Below, one piece after another: positions 17,853-27,600 of a stretch of 64,000 nucleotides of DNA. Under the pieces are notes generated by a model that worked only from the letters and a program-made list of their open reading frames with translations, searched no databases and had not been told where the DNA came from. The DNA lies in NCBI RefSeq assembly GCF_009380215.1, contig NZ_WHUG01000003.1:1-64000 (forward strand), read 5' to 3'. The position numbers were made by a program, and so were the translations under genes. Each line of letters begins with the position of its first letter. Position 1 is the stretch's first letter. The stretch is from Rugamonas aquatica. Lineage in GTDB: Bacteria > Pseudomonadota > Gammaproteobacteria > Burkholderiales > Burkholderiaceae_D.

Positions 17853-18338
17853 ATGACCCTGCGCATCCTCGCCACCGGCGGCACCTTCGACAAACACTAC
17901 AACGAACTGAACGGCACCCTGGGCTTCGCCGACAGCCACCTGCCGGCCGTGCTGGCGCGTTGCCGCCTGACGGTGGACGTGGCGCTGGAACAGTTGCCGC
18001 TGATGGATTCGCTGGACATGGTGGACGCCGACCGCGAGCGCATCCTGGCCTCGTGCCGCGCCGCCGGCGAAAAGGCGATCGTCATCATCCACGGCACCGA
18101 CACCATGCCGCAGACCGCCGCCGTGCTGGGCCCTGCCGGCCTGGGCCAGACCATCGTGCTGACCGGCGCCATGATCCCCTACGAGATCGCCAATTCCGAC
18201 GCGCTGTTCAACCTGGGCTTTGCCGCCGGCGTGGCGCAAACCCTGCCGCCTGGCGTGTACGTGGCCATGAACGGCAAGATTTTCGCGTGGGATAACGTGC
18301 AGAAAAACAAAGCGGCCGGAGTGTTCCAGCCGCTGTAA
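17853..18338 (+). CDS. Short single-domain asparaginase-like protein
   Basis: A 161-residue protein equal to the N-terminal catalytic domain of L-asparaginases. It carries the first nucleophile motif ILATGGTFDK (Thr in TGGT) and the second motif VIIHGTDTMPQTA (Thr-Asp in HGTDT), plus LTGAMIPYEIANSDALFNL, which matches the family's GAM(R/x)P...SDG region. The C-terminal domain of the usual 320-350-residue enzyme, which completes the active site from a neighbouring subunit, is missing. Both ends look natural and the frame is clean, so it appears to be a stand-alone short family rather than a recent truncation. It is convergent with the octapeptide-repeat genes, 9 nt away. Confidence 0.75.
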   Translation: MTLRILATGGTFDKHYNELNGTLGFADSHLPAVLARCRLTVDVALEQLPLMDSLDMVDADRERILASCRAAGEKAIVIIHGTDTMPQTAAVLGPAGLGQTIVLTGAMIPYEIANSDALFNLGFAAGVAQTLPPGVYVAMNGKIFAWDNVQKNKAAGVFQPL

Positions 18339-18347
18339 CGCCAGCCC

Positions 18348-21300
18348 TTACCTGCGCGGAGGCGCCAGCAAGTCTTTCGCCTCCGGCAACAGGGTAGTCA
18401 AACGCAAGCTGTCCGGCGCTGCCAGCATGCCGGCCGCCTCCTTCAGCCCGCCCGGCATCGTCAGCGACGACGCCCCCGCGGCAGCCGGCTGCCCGTCCGC
18501 ATTGAAGGCCGCCAGCGCCTCGACCATGCCGCCCACCTTGATACGCAACGACGATGGCGCGCCCTGCGCCACCAGATGCGGCAGCTTGGCCGCCGCCAGC
18601 GCCGCCAGCTGCGCCGTGTTCAGGCCGGCCGTCTGCGCCGTCGTGAACACCACCGCCTGCGCCGTCGTCAGCGCGCTGATCTGCGCGGTCGACAGCACCG
18701 CCAGCTGCGCGCTGCCCAAGGCCAGCAGGTCGCGCGTCTCGATCGCCGCCAGGTCATCCGAACCCAGCGCCGCCAGCAGCGGCTTGCTCAAGGCCCCCAC
18801 CTGGCTGGACGTCAGCGCCACCATTTGATCGGTGGTCAGCACGTCGTAGCCGGCCAGGTGCGCCGTCGGCAGCGCGCTGATCTGGCGCAGCGTCAGCGCG
18901 GCGATCTGCGCCGTGCCGAGCGCCTGCAATTGTCCCGGCAGCAGCTGGGCGATGACGCCGGTGCCCAGGCCGCCGACCGCCGACGTGTTCAGCGCCGCCA
19001 GCGCCTCGTTGCCCAGGCCGCGCACCTGCGCCGCCGCCAGCGCGGCGGTCTGCGCCGCGCTCAGGGCGCCGACCTGCGTGGTCGACCAGGCCGCCAGTTG
19101 CGCCGTGTTCAGGCTGGCGATCACCTGCGACGACAGCGCCACCAGCTGGCCGGTGCCGACCGCCGCCACTTCGTCCGCGGTCAGCGCCTGGTACTGGCGC
19201 GCGCTGAGCGCGCCGAACTGCAGCGGGGTCAGGCCGAGGAATTGCTCGATGCTCAGGCCGGCCAGCGCGGCGGTGGTCAGCGCCGCCACCTGGCGCCCGG
19301 CCAGCGCGCCGATCTGGCGCGTGGTCAGCGCCGCCAGCGTGGCCGCCGACAGGCCGGCGATCACCGAGGTGTTCAACGCCGCCAGGTCGCTCAGTTGCAG
19401 GTTGGCCACCACGTCGGCCGACAGCGCGGCGAACTGCGCGCTGCTCAGCATGGAGACCTGGACGCCGGTCATCGCGTTGATCTGGTCGCTGTTCATCGCT
19501 TGCAGCTGGTCGGTGCGCAAGCCGTAGATGGCCATCGGCCGCAGCGCGGCGATTTCCGCCGTCTGCATGTGGCCCAGCACGTCGGCCGACAGGGCGGCGA
19601 TGTGCTGGCTGCCCAGGCCGGAAGCCTGGGTGGTGGTCAGGCCGAGGATCTGGTCGTTGCCCAGCACCGCCAGCTGCTCGGTGCGCAGGCCGTAGATCGC
19701 CGCCGCGCTCAGCGCCGCGAAGTCCTGCGACTCCAGCGCCGCCACCGCCTGCAAGGACAGCGCCGCGATCTGCGCGCCGCTCAGCGTGGCCGCCTGCAGC
19801 GTGGTCAGGGCGACCGCCTGCTCCACCGTCATGCCGGCCAGCGCGGCCGCCTTCAGCTGGACGATCTGCGCCGTGCTCAAGGTGCCGATCTGGTGTTCCG
19901 CCCCGCCCAGCACGGCGAACTGCGCCGAGTTGAACGCGCCGAACACCGTGGCCGGCAGGGCCGCCAGCGCGGCCGGCGTCAGCGCCGCCAGGTTGTTGGT
20001 CGACAGGCCGCCGGCCGCGATCGGGTTGAGCTTGGCGATCTGCGCCGTGCTCAGCGCCTGGAACTGGTCCATGCTCAGCGCGTTCAGGCTGGCCGAGCTC
20101 AGCGCCGCGATCTGGCGCGGCGCCAGCGCGGCGATGCGCTCCGGATCCAGCACCGCCAGCAGGCGGGTCGACAGGCCGGCGATGGCGTTCAGGCTCAGCG
20201 CGGCCAGGTCGGTGGTCTCGATGACGGCAAAGGTGTCGTTGCTCAGCGCATTGATCTGGCTGCTGTTGAAGGTCGCCACCTGCGCCGTGCTCAGCGCGGC
20301 AAACTGTTCGCCGCTCAGCGCCGCGATCTGGCGCGTCTTCAGCGCCGCCACCGTGGCCGGCTTGAGCGCCGCCAGGTCGCCGCCGTCGAGCTGGGCGATC
20401 GTCTGGGTCGACAGCGCGCCCACCTGCAGCGCGCTCAGCGCGGCGGCCTGGGCGCTCGTCAGTTGCGACGCCTGCTGCGCCGTCAGGCCGGTCAGCGCGG
20501 CGCTGCTGAGCGCCGCCACCTGCGCCGTCGTAAACTTGCCGAAATCGCCGTCGCCGCCGGCGCCCAGCGCCGCCAGCTGGGCCGAGTTCAGGGCCGCCAT
20601 CACCGCCACCCGCAGCGCCGTCAGGTTGGCGCCGTCCAGCGCCTTGATGTCATCGAGCGACAACACGCCGAACTGGCGCGCGCTCAGCGCGCTGAGCTGG
20701 GCGCTGCTCAGCGCGTGCAGCTGCTCGGCCTTGAGCGCGTGGATCTGCGCCGTGCTCAGGCCGGCGATGACGCCGGTGCGCAGCACTTGCAGGCGCTCCG
20801 CATCGAGCGCCTGGATCTGGGCGCTGCCCAGCGCCGTGATCTGGCGGCTCTGCAGCGCGTGCAGCTGGTCCAGGCTCAGCGCCAGCAGCTGCGCCACGCT
20901 CAGCACGCCCATCTGGCGCGAGCTCAGCGCCGCGATGTCGGCCGTTTCGATGGCGCCCAGTTCGGCCACGCTCAGTTGCTTGATCAGCGCCGTGCTCAGC
21001 GACGCCATCTGTCCGGTGGTGAAGGCCGCGATCTGCCCGGCGCTGAACATGTCTTCCCCGGGCCGGCGCGTCAGCGGCAGCGCCGCCACCTGGCCGGCCT
21101 TGAGCGCGGCGATCTGCGCGGCGCTCAGGCTGTGCACCTGGTCAGGCGACAGGCTGCCGATCACCGTCACCGCCAGCCGGCTGACCTGCTGCGTGCGCAG
21201 CGCCGCCAGCGCCTCGGGCGCCAGCCCGCGGATGCCGTTGGCGCTCAGCATGGCGGCCTGCGCCGGCGTCATCGCCGCCAGCTGTTCCGGCGACAGCGCC

Positions 21301-21560
21301 GCCATGAAACCGGTCGACTTCGATACCTGGTTGAGCGCGTATGCCTGCAGCGCCGCGAAGTCCTGCGTCTGCAGCGCGGCGACGCTGGCGGCCGGCAGCG
21401 CCGACAGCTGGGCGCCGGTCAGCGCCTGGGCCTGGGCGGTGGTCATCGCCGCGATGTATTCGACGCCGAGGCGGGCGATGTCGGTGGTCGTCAGTCGGGT
21501 GATCAGGCGGGTGCCGCCGGCGGCAAACTGCGCCGGGGTCAGGCTGCTGTCGAAGGTCAT
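18348..21560 (-). CDS. Octapeptide-repeat protein (shorter paralogue)
   Basis: A 1070-residue protein made of about 120 copies of an eight-residue unit, xAL(S/T)xxQ(I/V/L), for example AALSTAQI and AALTTRQV, in near-perfect register. Residues about 1-90 are homologous to the start of the larger paralogue upstream (QTQDFAALQAYALNQVSKSTGFMAAL against its TTQDLAAIKATVLNAVGALPSGFMGAL). Short Gly/Asp spacers (GAGGDGDFGKF, GGAEHQIGTL) interrupt the register. The C-terminal 100 residues lack repeats and resemble the larger protein's end, but without its calcium-binding-like part. There is no signal peptide or transmembrane segment. AAAGGAAA precedes the ATG. Function unknown; export or a scaffold role is conjecture. 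Confidence 0.8.
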   Translation of the reverse strand: MTFDSSLTPAQFAAGGTRLITRLTTTDIARLGVEYIAAMTTAQAQALTGAQLSALPAASVAALQTQDFAALQAYALNQVSKSTGFMAALSPEQLAAMTPAQAAMLSANGIRGLAPEALAALRTQQVSRLAVTVIGSLSPDQVHSLSAAQIAALKAGQVAALPLTRRPGEDMFSAGQIAAFTTGQMASLSTALIKQLSVAELGAIETADIAALSSRQMGVLSVAQLLALSLDQLHALQSRQITALGSAQIQALDAERLQVLRTGVIAGLSTAQIHALKAEQLHALSSAQLSALSARQFGVLSLDDIKALDGANLTALRVAVMAALNSAQLAALGAGGDGDFGKFTTAQVAALSSAALTGLTAQQASQLTSAQAAALSALQVGALSTQTIAQLDGGDLAALKPATVAALKTRQIAALSGEQFAALSTAQVATFNSSQINALSNDTFAVIETTDLAALSLNAIAGLSTRLLAVLDPERIAALAPRQIAALSSASLNALSMDQFQALSTAQIAKLNPIAAGGLSTNNLAALTPAALAALPATVFGAFNSAQFAVLGGAEHQIGTLSTAQIVQLKAAALAGMTVEQAVALTTLQAATLSGAQIAALSLQAVAALESQDFAALSAAAIYGLRTEQLAVLGNDQILGLTTTQASGLGSQHIAALSADVLGHMQTAEIAALRPMAIYGLRTDQLQAMNSDQINAMTGVQVSMLSSAQFAALSADVVANLQLSDLAALNTSVIAGLSAATLAALTTRQIGALAGRQVAALTTAALAGLSIEQFLGLTPLQFGALSARQYQALTADEVAAVGTGQLVALSSQVIASLNTAQLAAWSTTQVGALSAAQTAALAAAQVRGLGNEALAALNTSAVGGLGTGVIAQLLPGQLQALGTAQIAALTLRQISALPTAHLAGYDVLTTDQMVALTSSQVGALSKPLLAALGSDDLAAIETRDLLALGSAQLAVLSTAQISALTTAQAVVFTTAQTAGLNTAQLAALAAAKLPHLVAQGAPSSLRIKVGGMVEALAAFNADGQPAAAGASSLTMPGGLKEAAGMLAAPDSLRLTTLLPEAKDLLAPPRR

Positions 21561-21641
21561 GATGTTTCCTTTTCGATGAAGTGGTCACGCATACGAGTTG
21601 AGGGTAAAGGAAATATTGAGGAAATGCTATCTGGCGGCAGC

Positions 21642-21668
21642 AAAAAAAGCCCGCACACAGCGGGCTTT
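21642..21668 (-). terminator. Rho-independent terminator after the large octapeptide-repeat gene
   Basis: AAAGCCCGC pairs with GCGGGCTTT around ACACA and is followed by seven T on the minus strand. It separates the two paralogous genes, so the shorter one needs its own promoter in the remaining 80 nt. Confidence 0.88.
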
Positions 21669-21687
21669 GCTGGCGCGATGGCCGGGC

Positions 21688-24600
21688 CTATTTGGGCACC
21701 GCCAGCACGGCGTGGCCGCCGGTCGCCTGCAAGGCCTTCAGACGCAGGGTGTCGCCATCGGCCTGGCCGGCGGCCGCCGGCCGGCCCGGCTCATGGAACT
21801 GCTGCAGCACATCGGCCATGCGCGCGGCGTTGGCCGCCAGCGGGCTGGCCGGCGGCTGGCCGCCGAGGTCCGCACCGGGGCGCGGCGCCGGCTGCTGCTG
21901 CGTCGCGTCGAACGCGGACAGCGCCTGCGCCAGGCCGCTGACCTGCGCGCTCAAGCCCTGCTTGAACCAGACGTCGGCCGCCGCATGCTGGCTGCCGTCG
22001 GTGCTGGTGTAGCTCGATGTCAGGCCGATGAGGTTGCCGTGGTCGATGGTGCTGGCCTGCTGCACATCCAGGTTCAGGCTGGCGATATGCAATTCGGCCA
22101 GCGTCTTGAGCTCGCCGGCCTGGCTGACGCCGTCGGCATTCGCGTCGACCCACACGCGCAGATCGCCAAAGCCGGCGTCGAGCGCGCTGACCATGCCGTC
22201 GTGGTTGCTGTCGAGTTCCGCCAGCGCCTGGTAGCCATTGTCGGCGGTGCCGCCGCCGGCCAGCCTGGTGGACGAGCCGAACAGTTCGCTGCCGTCGTTG
22301 ATGACGCCGTCGTGGTTGCGGTCCAGCGCCAGCAAGCCGTCGCCCGAACCGACCCAGCCGGTGGCGCGCTTCTGACCGCTGGCCGCCAGGTCGAACTGCA
22401 CGCCGGCCTCCAGCCCCAGCGTGCGGATGCCGTTGTCGTCGAGGTCCAGCACCAGCGGCGTGTCGAACGGCATGGCGTGCAGCTGGGCCGAGCTGAACGC
22501 GGCCTTCTGCTCCTGGCTCATGCCGTTGTACTGGGCCGTCGACATCGCATGCGTCTGCGTGGTGGTCAGCGCCGACAGCTGGGCCGGCAGCATGGCCTGC
22601 ATCTGCTCCGGCGTCAGCGCGACGATCTGGCGCGTGCTCAGGCCGGGGATGTCGCGGGTTTCGATGGCGGCCAGGTTGGCCGCCGTCAGGCCCTTGATCA
22701 GCGGCGTGCTCAGCGCCCCCACCTGGGCCGACGACAGCGCCACCATCTGCGCCGTCGTGAACTGGTCGATGCCGGAAACGCTCGGCCGCAAGGCCGCCAC
22801 CTGCGCCAGCGTCAGCGCGGCGATCTGGCCGGTGCCCAGCGCATGCACCTGGTCATCCTGCAGCGCGCTGATGGTGGCGGTGGACAGCGCGGCGATATCG
22901 GCCGTTTCCAGCAGGCCGATCAGCGAGGCCTGGATCTGCACCATCGACGCCGAGTTCAGCGCCGCATACTGCGCCGTCGTCAGCGCGCGCAGCTGGGCCG
23001 AGTTCATCGCCGCCAGCAGATTGCCTTCGCGCGCGGCGGCGTTCAGCAGCAGCGGATTGATCGCGGCCAGGTCGGCCGTGCTCAGCGCCGCCACCTGGCT
23101 GGCGCCGAGGATGCTCAACTGGTTGCTGCTGAACGCGGCCATCTGGCCGGTGCTCAGCGCCGCCAGCTGGCCGCCCGTCAGGGCCAGCACTTGCTGGGTC
23201 TTGAGGCCGGCGATGGCCGAGGTTTTCAGCGCCGCCACGTCGGCCGTCTCCAGCGCCGCCACCACCGTCAGCTGCAGCGCGCCCAGCTGGGCGCTGCTCA
23301 GCGTTGCGGCCTGGGCCGTAGTCAGCGCCACCGCCTGCGCCGCGCTCAAGCCCTGCAGCGCGGCGGTGCGCAAGGCCGCGATCTGCGCCGTGCTCAGCAA
23401 GGAAATCAGTTGCGCGCCGCTGCCCAGCGGGTCGGCGCCGAGCGCCGTCATCTGGTCCGACGTCAGGCCGGCCAGCGCGGCCGTGCTCAGCGCGCTGAGG
23501 TTGGCGGTGCGGATGGCGCCGATATCGGCCGCCGACAGGCGCACCAATTGCTGCGAGGTCAGCGCGTGGATCTGCAGCGAGCTGAAGCCGTTAATCTGTT
23601 GCGTGACCAGCGCGTCGATCTGGGCGCTGCGCAGCGACGCCACCTGGGCCGAGGTCAGGCCGGCCAGCTGCATCGACGTCAGGGCGCCGATATCGTCGCC
23701 CGACAAACCGCCCAGCGCAGTGGTGCTCAGCGCGCCGAGGTCGGCGCTTTCCAGGCCGGCCAGCGCCGCGGCGCTGAGCGCCGCCACCTGGGCGCTGTTC
23801 AGTACAGCGGCCTGGGCCGTGGTCAGCGCGGCCAGCTGGGCGCTGCTCAATACCGCGGCCTGGGCCGTCTTGAGGCCGGCGACGGCGGCCGTGCGCAACG
23901 CCGCCACATCCGCCGCCGACAAGCTCGTCAGCAGCGCCGGCGACAAGGACGCCAGTTGCGCGCTGCTCAGCGCGCCCGCCTGCTGGGTGGCCAGCATCAT
24001 CACCTGGGCCGTGGACAAGCCCTGCAGCGTGCTGGTGCCCAGCGCCGCGATCTGCGCCGTGGTCAGCGCGGCAAAGCGCGACGGGAAGCCGAAGATGTCC
24101 ATGCCCAGCGACGGCAGCTGGTCCGAGCTCAGGCTGGCGATCGCCGCCGTGTTGAAGGCGCTGACGCGGGCCGGGTCGAAGGCGCCGAAGTCGGTCGCCG
24201 ACAGGCCGGCCATCTGGCGCGAACCGAAGGCGCCGATCTGCGCCACCGTCAGGCCGCCCAGCTGGTCGCTGCCGAGGGCGGCGATCTGCAGGCTCGACAG
24301 GGCCGCCACCTGGCGCGTGCTCAGGCTGTTGAGCTGAACCTGGGTCAGGTGGGACAGCAGCGTTTCGTCGAGACCGGCAATCGCCTGCGGACTCAGCGCG
24401 GCCAGGTTGGCGGTGGTCAGGCCGGCCACGGTCTGGCTGCTGAGGACGGCGATTTGCCGGCTGCTCAGCGCGGCGAACTGGGCCGTCGTCAGCGCTGCGA
24501 ACTGGGCGCTGGTCAGCGCGGCGATCTGGTCGGTGCCGAGGCCGGCGATGGCGGCGGGCTTCAGCGCGGCCAGGTCGGCCGTCTCGATGGCGGCGATATT

Positions 24601-27600
24601 CTGCGTCGACAGCGCGGCCACCTGCTGGCTGGCCAGCGCGGCCGCCTGCATGGTGCTCAGCGCGGCCACCTGGCGCGTGCTCAGGCCGGCCAGCGCGGCG
24701 CTGCGCAGCGCGGTGATCTGCGCCGTCGTCAACACATCGATATGGCTGGCGCCGGCGGCGTCGTTGCCCAGCGCGGCCAACTGGTCGGAGCTGAGCGCGG
24801 CGATGACGGCGGTGCGCAGCGCGACCAGGTCTTCCCCTTCCAGCGCGGCGATCTGCGCGCTGCTGAACGCCGCCACCTGGCGGCTGCTCAATGCGGCGGC
24901 CTGGGCGGTGGTCAAGGCGATCACTTGCGGACGGGTCAGGCCCTGCAGGGCGTCGGTGCTCAGCGCGGCGATCTGCGCGGTGCGCAATGAGGCGAACTGG
25001 GCGCTGGCCAGGCCGCCGCCGATGGCGGCCAGCTGGGCCGCCGTCAGCGCGGCGACGAAGGCCGTGCTCAAGCCCGGCAAGCCGCGGCTGTCGAGCGCGG
25101 CCAGGTCGGTGGTCGACAGGCCGGCGATGTGTCTGGAACCGAGCGCGGACAGCTGCGTCGAACTGAGGGCGACCAGCTGCTGGGTGCTCAGCGCGACCAG
25201 CTGGTCGCTGCTCAGGGCCGCCACCTGCTGCGATTTCAGCGCCGCCAGTTGCGACGGCGTCAGCTGCGAGATCACGCGCGTGCTCAGGCCGGCGATCGCG
25301 GCCGTGGTCAGCGCCGACAGGTTGGCGGTCGACAGCCCCGCCAGCGTATCGCTGGACAGCGCGCCCAGCTGCTGGCTGTTGAGGGCGGCCAATTGCTGGG
25401 TGGTCAGCGCGGTCAGCTGCGCGGCGGTCAGCGCCCGCATCTGGTCGGTCGACAGGCCGGTCAGCGCGGCCGTGCGCAGCGCCGTCACATCGGCGCCTTC
25501 GAGCGCGGCGATATCGGCGGTGCCGAGCGCGGCGATCTGCGCGCTGCTCAGCGCGGCCGCCTGGGCCGTGCTGAGGGCGACGATCTGACGCGTGCTCAGG
25601 CCAGCGAAGGCGGCGGCGCGCAGGGCGGCGATCTGCTGCGTGGACAGCAGGTCGATATGGCTGGCGCCGCTGGCGTCGTTGGCCAGCTGCGCCAGCTGGG
25701 CGGCGCTCAGCGCGGCCAGCGCGGCGGTTTTCAGGCCGGCCACGGCGGCCGCGTCGAGCGCGTCGATGCCGGACGGCGACAGCGCGAGGATCTGGCGCGA
25801 GCCGAAGGCGCCCAGTTGCGCCGACCCCAGCGCGGCCAATTGCTGCGCGCTCAGGCCGGTCAACTGGTCGGTGCTCAGCGTGGCGATCTGGCGCGTGCTC
25901 AGCGCCGCCACCTGCGCGGTGCTCAGGCCGGCCAGCACGCCGGCCGGCATGGCGGCGATCACCGCCGTGCTCAGCGCGCCGATGTCGTTGGTCTGCAGGC
26001 CGGCGATGGCCGACGATTGCAGCGCCAGGATCTGGCTGCTGTTCAGCGCGGCGACCTGGGCGCTGGTGAGCGCCGTCACCTGGTCGCTATTGAGCGCGGC
26101 CACTTGCTGGTTGCTCAAGCCGGTCAAGGCATTGGTCTTGAGCGCGGCCAGGTCGGCCGTTTCCAGCGCGGCGATATCGTTGGTGGACAGCGCGGCCAGC
26201 TGGCTGCTGCTCAGCACGGACGCCTGCGCGGTGGTCAGCGCCACCGTCTGGCTGCTGGTCAGGCCGGCCAGGCTGGCCGGACGCAGCGCGGCGATCTGCG
26301 CCGTGCCCAGGCTGCCGAAGGCGCTGCCGGCCGGATCGTTGGCCAGCGCGGCCAGCTGGTCGGCGCGCAGCGCGGCCAGCGCCGACGTGCTCAGCGAGCG
26401 CAGCGTGGCCGAGTTCAGCACGGCCAGGTCGGCGCTCGACAGGCCGGCGATGTTGCGCGAGCTCAGGCCCAGCACCTGCTGCGCGGCCAGGCCGGCGACC
26501 TGCACCGTGCGCAGCGCCGCCAGCTGGTCGCTCGACAGTACGGCGAACTGTTGCGAAGTCAGGCTGGACAATTGCAGCACGCTGAGGTTGCCGACCGCGG
26601 CCGGGCTCAGCGCGGCGATATAGGCGGTGCCGAAGGCGGCCATATTGGCGCTGGAGAAGCCGGCGATGGTGTCGGACGACAGCGCGCCCAGCTGCGCGGC
26701 ATTCATCGCCAGGAACTGGCTCATCGTCAGCGCGGCCAGCTGGCTGCTCGACAGCGCGGCCACCTGGGCCGAGCTGAGGCCGGGGATGGCGGCGGTGCGG
26801 ATCGCGGCCAGGTCCAGCGGTTCCATGGCGGCGATGGCCTGCGTGCTCAGCGCGCGCAACTGGCTGCTGCTCAGGGCGGCGACCTGGCCGGCGGTCAGCG
26901 CCACCGTTTCGGCGGTGCTCAGGCCGGTCAGCGCGGCGCTGCGCAGCGCGGCGATCTGCGCGGTGGTCAGCAGTTGCACCATGCCGACGCCGCCGTCGGC
27001 GGCGCCCAGCACGGCCAGCTGGTCGGAATTGAGCGCGGCAATCGCGGCCGTGCGCAGCGACGACAGCGTGGCCGACGCCAGGCCGGCGATGTCATCGGTC
27101 GTCAGGCTGCCCACTTGCAGCGAACTCAGCGCGCCGATCTGGGCGGAAGTCAGGCTGTGGATTTGCGTGCTGCTGAGCGCGTTCAACTGGGCGGTGCTCA
27201 GCGCGGCGATCTGGCGCGTGCCCAGGCCCGACAGCTGGGCCGTGGTCAGGCCGGCGAAGCTGGCGGTATCGAGCACGGCGATCGCGCCGGCGCCCAGCGC
27301 GCCGAAGTCGGCCGATTCCAGGCCGGCCAGGCCGGCGCTGGTGAGGGCGTCGAACTGGCGGCTGCTCAGCGCGGCGATCTGGGAGGTCGTCATGGCGCGC
27401 ACTTGCGCGCTGCTCAGCACGGCGACCTGCTGGGTGCTCAGCGCGGCGATGGCGGCGGTTTTCAGCGCCGGCACGTCGTCCGTCGCCAGCCATGAGATCT
27501 GGTCGGTGGACAGGCTGCCCAGCTGGGCGGCGCTCAGCGCCGATGCCTGCGCCGTGGTCAGTGCCTGCAACTGTCCGCTGCTCAGGCCGGCCAGCGCGGC

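Noticed and set aside
18576..24990. Very long plus-strand frames opposite the octapeptide-repeat genes
   Set aside because: They encode Arg/Gln/His-rich low-complexity chains and arise because the 24-nt repeat has no stop codons on the other strand. They have no ribosome sites or recognisable domains.
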